Of a DNA stretch of 64,000 nt, positions 8,629-14,334 are shown piece after piece. The translations under genes were made by a program, and so were the position numbers. The notes beneath the pieces were generated by a model. That model was given only the letters and a program-made list of their open reading frames with translations. It had not been told where the DNA came from and did no database searches. Source of the stretch: Rivularia sp963920925 (GTDB lineage: Bacteria > Cyanobacteriota > Cyanobacteriia > Cyanobacteriales > Nostocaceae); NCBI RefSeq assembly GCF_963920925.1, contig NZ_CAWUDI010000023.1:1-64000 (forward strand), read 5' to 3'. The first letter of the stretch is position 1. Each line of letters opens with the position of its first letter.

Positions 8629-8661
8629 AGCGGTTACTATTATTAAAGTAATCGCTTTTTT
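8629..8661. terminator. Terminator at the end of the rightward block
   Basis: AGCGGTTACT and AGTAATCGCT pair over ten bases with one G-U, followed by TTTTTT. It ends the rightward block and touches the stop codon of the converging leftward gene, so it probably serves both. Confidence 0.8.
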
Positions 8662-8983
8662 AGTTCAAATTTCTATTGGGGCAATCTTCACACTTTGGAT
8701 AGGTTCTCATATTATTTGAGCAGCTACCTTGGTCGTGAAATGGACAAAGTGCTGCAACCAATTCGTCATAATCTGGATCGTCTTTGTCATATGCCCAAGT
8801 GTTCTCGCACGCAGGGCATTTATGAAATCCAAAATCGTCATTACGAGTAGCTACGGTCAAACATTTAGGACAAAGTTTTTGGTCTAGATTATTTAGCATT
8901 TGAGATTTATCTTTTATGCAATTAGTATTACGTTTTAAGCTTGCTACACTGCTACCGCTACAAAGAGTAAGTCTAAAAAACAT
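8660..8983 (-). CDS. Small zinc-ribbon protein
   Basis: Up to 107 residues; a later start at Met29 (8899) is about as likely. A zinc-ribbon pair (CPKC, about residues 38-41, and CPAC, about 56-59) is followed by a second Cys set (CPF, CSNN, CEDC). It probably binds zinc and may contact nucleic acid or protein. It is the last gene of the leftward block and converges on the endolysin. No family is named with confidence. Confidence 0.6.
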   Translation of the reverse strand: MFFRLTLCSGSSVASLKRNTNCIKDKSQMLNNLDQKLCPKCLTVATRNDDFGFHKCPACENTWAYDKDDPDYDELVAALCPFHDQGSCSNNMRTYPKCEDCPNRNLN

Positions 8984-9043
8984 TGCTACAGAACGGTGCT
9001 ACAGGGGTTGCAAGGTTTTGTTGCAGTAGCAGTAGCAGATATT

Positions 9044-10579
9044 TTACAGTAGTCTTATTCCTAAATCATCGTCGGAAATATCTATTTTTTCAAGTTCAAG
9101 CAATTCAGTAAAGACATCGTTCAGTTTATGCTCGTCAGTCAATAGACCGAGCCGGCTAAGCATTACATTAAAAGAAATATCCCGCTTATTGTCTTTATAA
9201 TTTTTGTAATAAAGCCAGTCCTTGCTGTTCTTATTTATTAACCAATATAAAATCTTTTGAGCTTCTTCTGATAGTTTGAATTGCTGTTTTAAAGATTCAA
9301 TCGATGTTTCATGATTACTATGTTCAGCCGACTTTATGTCTTGGAGGTGCGTCTGCGTGTCCCTATCGTAAGCCGAATAATTTTGTAATTTCTGCATTGA
9401 ATACCACTGAGTAGTTCCCCCGTAATAAATAGCTCGATCTACTTCGGATTTTTCGATTAAATCAACTATTTCCTCTACATCAAAATTCTTAAATATTCTT
9501 GCTTGTTTCCAGTCCGAAATAACTCCTAAATTGGTTTTATGGACTAAAGCAATCTTAGTCAACTGAGATAGTGAAGTGAGATCGGAACCATTCCCACCTG
9601 CGTAGGGTGATTGAACCACAAACCAAATATTTTTACCTGTGCTGTCGCCACTTGAAGTAATGCCGACAATGCGGTCATTGAGTAAGTTTGAAGCTTTAGC
9701 TGTTTTCAGTTTGGCTCCGATAATCGTTCCTTCATCTACCACAAGTAAACCACCGCTGTTTTCAGCGACGAATGCATCATAATCGTTTAGCGCAGATTCG
9801 ATAAAAGCAGCTACAGCAGAAGCGCTAGCTGCATCACAATCCAATCTTTTCTCAACAGCTACGACTCCATCAAAATACCCGTATTCCTTGGAGTCGTCTT
9901 TTCCGTTGATTAAAAATACTTTACGTTCGCGCCTTGATTGTTGTAACTGACGCAGAAGATTCGCTAAAAGCATTCCTTTCCCGCTACGACCCAAGCCAAC
10001 GATAAAAAGGTTGGGAATGCGATCGCGAATAATATCTTTAATATCAAAACTTTGATCGCGCTCTTCCCACTTTTCTACTTGGGTGTTCGTGGAGGGATTA
10101 ATAGGAGAATCAAAAATTACCGCCGGAGTTTCAAGGTCGGGTTTTGGTTCAAAAAGTTCGCCTAATTGTTCTTGGTCTAAAAGCGGCTGATTGCTAGTCC
10201 TCAGATAATTTTCAGCGAACGGGGATAACTCCGCTCCAGTACTCTTTACAAACTTTAACTCTTCCGATACAGTTTGCGATCCAAATTGCTTAAGGTAAAT
10301 TCTAAAATTATCTTCATCTAGTACGAAAGCACTGCATCCGCATTCGCGAACCAATCGTAACCTTTTACCAATATTTTTTGAAGCATCCCAAGCCGACTTG
10401 AGACACCATGCAGCTACGACACCACCCAATAGCTCTACGCCGAAAGCAACCCCGACACCACCAATCAGTACTCCTGCAATTATCTTTGCGCTCATACCCG
10501 AATTCAACGCTTTGCTTTCGGCTATTAACTCCCAGGCTTCAACGTCTTTGAAGTCGCCTTCTGGATCAAAGTTTGTCAT
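9044..10579 (-). CDS. FtsK/HerA-type ATPase with membrane anchor
   Basis: The protein has 511 residues. A Gly/Val-rich hydrophobic segment (about 31-60) could anchor it in a membrane. The ATPase core has a P-loop GLGRSGKG (195-202), a Walker B GGLLVVDE (276-283) and a Gln-containing strand WFVVQSPYAGG (319-329), as in FtsK/HerA enzymes. The P-loop ends in Gly where Ser or Thr is usual. The C-terminal 110 residues are helical and may form a winged-helix. Such ATPases package DNA in tailless viruses and pump DNA in conjugation; with an amidase and no relaxase in the element, packaging is the favoured reading. It is the longest gene of the leftward block. Confidence 0.75.
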   Translation of the reverse strand: MTNFDPEGDFKDVEAWELIAESKALNSGMSAKIIAGVLIGGVGVAFGVELLGGVVAAWCLKSAWDASKNIGKRLRLVRECGCSAFVLDEDNFRIYLKQFGSQTVSEELKFVKSTGAELSPFAENYLRTSNQPLLDQEQLGELFEPKPDLETPAVIFDSPINPSTNTQVEKWEERDQSFDIKDIIRDRIPNLFIVGLGRSGKGMLLANLLRQLQQSRRERKVFLINGKDDSKEYGYFDGVVAVEKRLDCDAASASAVAAFIESALNDYDAFVAENSGGLLVVDEGTIIGAKLKTAKASNLLNDRIVGITSSGDSTGKNIWFVVQSPYAGGNGSDLTSLSQLTKIALVHKTNLGVISDWKQARIFKNFDVEEIVDLIEKSEVDRAIYYGGTTQWYSMQKLQNYSAYDRDTQTHLQDIKSAEHSNHETSIESLKQQFKLSEEAQKILYWLINKNSKDWLYYKNYKDNKRDISFNVMLSRLGLLTDEHKLNDVFTELLELEKIDISDDDLGIRLL

Positions 10580-10607
10580 TATTAATTTAGAGTTAAAAAG
10601 TTTCTAG

Positions 10608-10644
10608 AAGCGGGTTGATCTGTTAGGCCTCAACCCGCTTTTTT
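10608..10644 (+). terminator. Perfect hairpin with T-tract on the plus strand
   Basis: AAGCGGGTTGA and TCAACCCGCTT form a perfect 11-bp stem followed by TTTT on the plus strand. It lies between two leftward genes, so it would stop transcription running against them. Confidence 0.65.
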
Positions 10645-10646
10645 GA

Positions 10647-11321
10647 TTAGTTCAAATCGGAAATAACTTGAACGATAATTTTACGTAACTTCAGAAGGAA
10701 TTGAACGGCTCCAACGGTTGTTACTGCTCGTAGAATATTCCCCCAATCAATTTGGGAGAATTGCTGATACTGGACTACATCGAATAATTTCCAAACATTC
10801 CCCCCGCCTTGCACCGGAGGAAACACAGTTAAGCAAGCGAAAAAATCTACAACGTAAACGCATACCCCTAGTAGAATCAAGAATCGCAATACTTCCGTAC
10901 TAAGGCTGTTCCGAAGTTTTTTAGCAAACTTTACCTCCCACGAATCATCTTGAACAGAAGCATAGCTATTGCCAGCTTTTTCAATATTTTTATCTAGGAA
11001 TCTTTCATGCCCAAGTAATTCCATTGGGATGATTTCTAATATTTGGATGAACGCCCAAAGCAAAAATCCTAAGCCAATATTGATGAATTTCAGCAGCAAG
11101 CCAAATATCGCACCTATCACCCAAATATTTAAAATAAAATTGGTAATTTCCGAGTAAGAAATTCCAGAGAAATACCTTGTAGCAATGATTTCATAGGGTT
11201 TTACATTGGTCAAAATTATTGAGACAATAATTCCTGTTATCACGAAAACTAGCAGCCGTAGCACTAGGGGTGATTTTTGCGAAGTATTCGGGCTTGGTGG
11301 ATTCGGGTATTTTTGTACCAT
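10647..11321 (-). CDS. Element membrane protein with several TM helices
   Basis: A protein of 224 residues. A Pro-rich N-terminus (to about 20) is followed by about five hydrophobic helices (about 22-40, 60-80, 82-97, 143-165, 195-212) and amphipathic linkers. It has no recognised domain. Its ATG abuts the stop of the upstream gene (TAGATG), so translation is coupled. A membrane protein paired with an anchored ATPase fits either an internal-membrane virion or a DNA-transfer pore; neither is proven. Confidence 0.65.
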   Translation of the reverse strand: MVQKYPNPPSPNTSQKSPLVLRLLVFVITGIIVSIILTNVKPYEIIATRYFSGISYSEITNFILNIWVIGAIFGLLLKFINIGLGFLLWAFIQILEIIPMELLGHERFLDKNIEKAGNSYASVQDDSWEVKFAKKLRNSLSTEVLRFLILLGVCVYVVDFFACLTVFPPVQGGGNVWKLFDVVQYQQFSQIDWGNILRAVTTVGAVQFLLKLRKIIVQVISDLN

Positions 11322-11837
11322 CTAATTACCTATGACTGGTTGACTGTATTGCGAACCACGAAAACGATTCAAGCGTTTTTGGACTACATCGCGATCGCCC
11401 GTAAACGCCAAATACGAAACCGCACCATTGCGATCGATAACAGCGGTGTTACCGTGAGCATCACAAACAATAGCTCCAGTTGGCAGATATTCGCGGGTAA
11501 TTTTATCTTTTGGCTTGTCCCCATGCTTTATCCCTGCAAAGTAGTGAGTTTCATTTTTGTACTTGTCACCGACTACTGGAAGACATGATTTGTATCTTTG
11601 ATTCGCAACAGCAGCTTGACGCTGTTCGTGACTAAGTTGACGTTCCAATTCTTCTGCAATATCTTGCTGTTGTTTTATTTCAGCACGAATTACACTAACT
11701 CTGGCTTGATGTTTTCCTAACGACGGGATACTCGCAACGAGTGATGCAAGAATCAAGCCCCCAAACATTACGTTTACAGGCTTTATCCCAACATCAGACA
11801 GCAAATTGCTAAACTGTTGGTGTTTTGGTAATTTCAT
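11322..11837 (-). CDS. Single-pass membrane protein with coiled coil
   Basis: A protein of 171 residues with one membrane helix (about 23-41), a Gln-rich coiled coil (about 43-80) and a small alpha/beta C-terminal domain (about 85-160) with two cysteines. This looks like a bitopic protein with an external domain. It is directly followed by the polytopic membrane protein gene and lies two genes before the ATPase. The function is unknown. Confidence 0.65.
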   Translation of the reverse strand: MKLPKHQQFSNLLSDVGIKPVNVMFGGLILASLVASIPSLGKHQARVSVIRAEIKQQQDIAEELERQLSHEQRQAAVANQRYKSCLPVVGDKYKNETHYFAGIKHGDKPKDKITREYLPTGAIVCDAHGNTAVIDRNGAVSYLAFTGDRDVVQKRLNRFRGSQYSQPVIGN

Positions 11838-11850
11838 AATTGCTATAGGT

Positions 11851-11886
11851 GCAACCGCTCGCTTTCATCCAAGCGGTTGCGTTTTT
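11851..11886 (+). terminator. Hairpin with T-tract on the plus strand
   Basis: GCAACCGCT and AGCGGTTGC pair over nine bases, followed by GTTTTT on the plus strand. It fills the gap between two leftward genes and faces against their transcription. Confidence 0.6.
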
Positions 11887-12161
11887 CAAAAGTTATCTAC
11901 TAGTCCGGCGATTCGGCGTATCACCGGGTCATCTTCTCCGTCATGGTGGCTTGGCGGCTGTTCAAGCGATGGAATATTGAACCGTTCAAGCGGTTTTGGA
12001 TGCTCAAAGCTAGTCACCTGCCACGTATGCCTTAAGTGGGTTCCGTAGCGAGTTAACATTAAGCCGAAAAGACTTGCAAGGTTACTGCACCCGGTTGTTC
12101 TGCATAAGTCATCTGCCAAAGCCTCTACTTCGGGTGATAAAGTTATTCGGGATTGACCCAC
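11886..12161 (-). CDS. Small protein with ribbon-helix-helix-like N-terminus
   Basis: A protein of 91 residues. The N-terminal half (SRITLSPEVEALADDLCR then a second helix) resembles the strand-helix-helix of Arc/CopG DNA-binding proteins. The C-terminal half is Pro- and His-rich and probably unordered. It lies one base after its upstream neighbour's stop, in the leftward operon. A transcription regulator or partition-like role is plausible; the fold assignment is tentative. Confidence 0.55.
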   Translation of the reverse strand: MGQSRITLSPEVEALADDLCRTTGCSNLASLFGLMLTRYGTHLRHTWQVTSFEHPKPLERFNIPSLEQPPSHHDGEDDPVIRRIAGLVDNF

Positions 12162-12162
12162 G

Positions 12163-12441
12163 CTACAAACTCCTTACTTGATCGATTAGCGCTTGGATCA
12201 TTCCTTCTTTGTCGCTAGGGTCAAGCTGTTTGATCAAATCGTACTGGAGCCAATGCATCTCAGCACGAATTTCTCCCCCAGAAGCTCTCAGTGATAAGTC
12301 TCTCGAAAGTTCTTGGATTAAGTAGAGTTTTTCGCGGACTGTTATCCCTTGAAGGTAGGAACCGTACCTCTCTTGTATGTCATGAAGAAGTCCCTTGTTA
12401 TTTGGAATGTAATTGGTGTAATAACCAAGTGGTTTGTTCAT
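12163..12441 (-). CDS. Small element protein, first of the leftward block
   Basis: A protein of 92 residues, largely helical after residue 15, with no Cys and no membrane segment. No family is recognised. It starts the leftward block, just downstream on that strand of the region with two tandem structured RNA candidates, so its expression may be tied to those structures. The next gene follows after one base. Confidence 0.6.
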   Translation of the reverse strand: MNKPLGYYTNYIPNNKGLLHDIQERYGSYLQGITVREKLYLIQELSRDLSLRASGGEIRAEMHWLQYDLIKQLDPSDKEGMIQALIDQVRSL

Positions 12442-12510
12442 TGGTAAAATAGTGGTGTTATACGTTTGTGGCTGCTATTGCGAGTAGCAGTCCTTACTCT
12501 CTAACTCCCA

Positions 12511-12604
12511 ATGCCCAAGGCCCTACGACGCTACGATTTATGGATTACATTGGGCAAGTCATATTCAATTACTAAGTCTAGGAGTGGCGCGTACTCCTTT
12601 TTTT
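12511..12604 (+). ncRNA. Structured RNA candidate, copy 1
   Basis: The 5' hairpin TGCCCAA...TTGGGCA (12512-12518 and 12550-12556) encloses the 16-mer ACGACGCTACGATTTA. A 23-base linker follows, then a terminator hairpin AGGAGT-GGCGCGT-ACTCCT and a T-tract (12598-12604). The same plan, with different stems but identical loop motifs, recurs in copy 2 right behind it. The T-tract fixes the plus strand as the likely transcript. No known RNA family is recognised. Confidence 0.6.
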
Positions 12605-12610
12605 ATTCTC

Positions 12611-12717
12611 AACACCCCACGACGCTACGATTTACGGGTGTTATATTGAATCCGTTGATTTTTTCATGATTACGATCCGAGTTGGGGGAGTGGCGCGTAC
12701 TTCCCCAACTTTTTTTA
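12611..12717 (+). ncRNA. Structured RNA candidate, copy 2
   Basis: The 5' hairpin AACACCC...GGGTGTT (12611-12617 and 12636-12642) encloses the same 16-mer ACGACGCTACGATTTA. A longer linker follows, then a terminator hairpin of about 12 pairs closed by AGT/ACT around the same GGCGCGT loop, and TTTTTTT. Compared with copy 1 both stems differ in sequence but stay paired, while both loop motifs are identical. This is the signature of a conserved RNA structure. Confidence 0.6.
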
Positions 12718-12766
12718 GGTATTAACCATACAAGGACGGGCTACTGCTTACTTAGCGGTTTCGCCG

Positions 12767-13036
12767 TTATTCGGTCACTTGTGGGTGTTCGCTTGGATTG
12801 TCTGTATAAGCACTTAAAAACTTTGGAAGATCGTAGAAGTTGATCTTAAACAACTCACACAATTTCAACCATTCTTGGTGTGTTAAAGCCGGTTCATTAC
12901 CACTTTCCCAACGGCGGATTGTAGATACATCTTTGTTTAGCCAATAGGCTACTTGAGATTGGGTTAATTCGGCAGCCTCCCTCAAAGATTTCAAGGCAGT
13001 TTTACGCTCCACTTGATTTGTTTCGTCTTTAGGCAT
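12767..13036 (-). CDS. XRE (Cro/CI-like) regulator of the element
   Basis: A protein of 89 residues. The helix-turn-helix lies at about 15-60: LTQSQVAYWLNKDVSTIRRWE is the typical second and recognition helix of the family. The short acidic tail has no second domain, so this is a small Cro-like rather than a full CI-like repressor. It is the divergent partner of the rightward replication block, and the palindromes at 13047-13168 are natural operators. A switch between dormant and active states is likely, but inferred from layout. Confidence 0.8.
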   Translation of the reverse strand: MPKDETNQVERKTALKSLREAAELTQSQVAYWLNKDVSTIRRWESGNEPALTHQEWLKLCELFKINFYDLPKFLSAYTDNPSEHPQVTE

Positions 13037-13046
13037 AATATCATAT

Positions 13047-13168
13047 AAGCGCTGAATTTTGCACGCTTAAAAATAAGCTTGCGAAATTCAGCGACTTGGT
13101 AAACAACAATTGAGTGGTTGTGCGACATCACAACCGCTCATACCTAAGTGTCTATCGATAAGCGCTTA
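13047..13168. promoter_or_regulatory. Palindromic divergent control region
   Basis: CGCTGAATTT and AAATTCAGCG form a 10-bp inverted repeat with an inner GCACGCTTA/TAAGCTTGC half-palindrome. TGAGTGGTTGTG and CACAACCGCTCA (13111-13122, 13129-13140) form a second 12-bp inverted repeat. TAAGCGCT recurs at 13047 and within the palindrome TAAGCGCTTA near 13158. It lies between the regulator and the rightward block, the usual place for operators. Confidence 0.6.
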
Positions 13169-13222
13169 GGCGAAACAGTACATACTTGTAAGACTGGAAG
13201 AATAGAGGTCTGAGGTTGTGGA

Positions 13223-13260
13223 GGCAAAAAAAAAGAAGCTCCAGGAGCTTCATAAAAAAA
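13223..13260 (-). terminator. Leftward terminator in the divergent region
   Basis: GAAGCTC and GAGCTTC form a 7-bp stem with a 3-base loop. On the minus strand it is followed by nine Ts, an excellent intrinsic terminator. No protein gene on that strand lies directly before it, so it may end a short leftward transcript or shield the regulator promoter. Confidence 0.65.
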
Positions 13261-13344
13261 AAGTGAGTGTGAATAGTTTGGCTTATAAAGAATAGGAGAA
13301 GTTTGTTGAAAACACCTAAATATTGCAAAAGACAAAAATACGAA

Positions 13345-13403
13345 AACCCTCCGATTACAAAAATCAAAGGGTTAACGCATGGTAGTGGTAGATGTCACTA
13401 CCA
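13345..13403 (+). promoter_or_regulatory. Structured leader of the replication block
   Basis: Two hairpins follow each other: AACCCT...AGGGTT with inner GATT/AATC (13345-13373), and TGGTAGTG...CACTACCA (13380-13403). They lie just before the ATG at 13409 and could control early-block translation. Confidence 0.45.
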
Positions 13404-13408
13404 AAACC

Positions 13409-13765
13409 ATGAACTTAATTTTAATCCTTACAGTACTAGGTTTCGCAGTAGGCGCTTGGCTTTTATTGCTAGCCTACGAGGAAACTTACGGACTTCCAGC
13501 TTTTCTGTTTTGGGATTTAACCCACATTCTTGCGATAAAACTTCCAAGTTACAACCGAAAGAGAACCAAGTCGTATCGTTCCAAACGTTCGAGTCAATTG
13601 GGTTATTGCAACTCCAAAGAATACCACAGATTGCTGGAGCTTGTGCGCTATGACCAAGCAACAGCAACGCGACTCGTTAAATACGCCAAAAACTGTAATC
13701 CAGAAAAGTCGGATAAGTGGTGTCTGGAGAAAGCTATTTGGGACCTGGAACGCGATCGGTCCTAA
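13409..13765 (+). CDS. Small membrane protein of the early block
   Basis: The protein has 118 residues from the ATG at 13409; the earlier ATG at 13379 lies inside a leader hairpin and is less likely. One or two N-terminal membrane helices (about 2-22 and 28-44) are followed by a basic linker and a helical cytoplasmic part (about 65-118). No family is recognised. It opens the rightward replication block. The next frame overlaps it by about 115 bases. Confidence 0.55.
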   Translation: MNLILILTVLGFAVGAWLLLLAYEETYGLPAFLFWDLTHILAIKLPSYNRKRTKSYRSKRSSQLGYCNSKEYHRLLELVRYDQATATRLVKYAKNCNPEKSDKWCLEKAIWDLERDRS

Positions 13766-14027
13766 GCTCGGACAACTAACTTTACACTTGCGTTTGTGGA
13801 GATGGGCTGCGGTTCATCATCCCGATTTTAAGTGTTTTGAAGCTGGTTTCACCAAAATAGTTTTTATTTCGGTCAGTTATAACCCAGAATTTAGCTTGTT
13901 TCTCCAAATACAACTATCGCTAAACAAACCCTCATTTTACGTACTTACTCCTTATCTAGCGGTAGGAGAATTTTGTCGTGTTCATGGGTTGAAACATGAA
14001 GTTTTTGATGATGGAATACCTTTTTAA
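13650..14027 (+). CDS. Hypothetical protein overlapping its neighbour
   Basis: The protein has 125 residues from the ATG at 13650. The N-terminal third shares DNA with the preceding gene in another frame, so a later start is possible. The part beyond 13765 is unique and encodes a plausible globular segment (FKCFEAGFTKIVFISVSYN ... VFDDGIPF). It ends two bases before the next gene. No family is recognised, and the exact start is uncertain. Confidence 0.45.
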   Translation: MTKQQQRDSLNTPKTVIQKSRISGVWRKLFGTWNAIGPKLGQLTLHLRLWRWAAVHHPDFKCFEAGFTKIVFISVSYNPEFSLFLQIQLSLNKPSFYVLTPYLAVGEFCRVHGLKHEVFDDGIPF

Positions 14028-14029
14028 AT

Positions 14030-14269
14030 ATGACCAAGAACCCTAACGAATTACTCAAACAAACTTCCTATACCACGGGTGACTTATTAATTAAACTCGT
14101 TGATTACATAGAAAAAGAATTCCGAACTGACAGAGTAAGGGCAACCTTTGCAGCAGGAGTTTTAATCGCTTCTTTACCCACAATGATTGAAGAAACCGAA
14201 GGTGGGAAAGAAGGAGTGCAAGAGATAATCAATGACTTTGAAAATACTTACAAGAATTATGACAACTAA
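14030..14269 (+). CDS. Small acidic helical protein
   Basis: A mainly helical protein of 79 residues with no Cys and no membrane segment. It starts two bases after the previous stop and lies 65 bases before the primase-helicase gene, in the same direction. It may be a small replication or control factor; nothing in the sequence identifies it. Confidence 0.6.
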   Translation: MTKNPNELLKQTSYTTGDLLIKLVDYIEKEFRTDRVRATFAAGVLIASLPTMIEETEGGKEGVQEIINDFENTYKNYDN

Positions 14270-14334
14270 AATTGGAAAAAAAATAGGATGCGAAGAGGCA
14301 CCCAAGAATAACACAAAATAGGTTTATTATTAAC

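Noticed and set aside
12511..12717. Integron attC sites
   Set aside because: The stems do not follow the GTTRRRY and RYYYAAC core pattern, and T-tracts follow as in RNA terminators.
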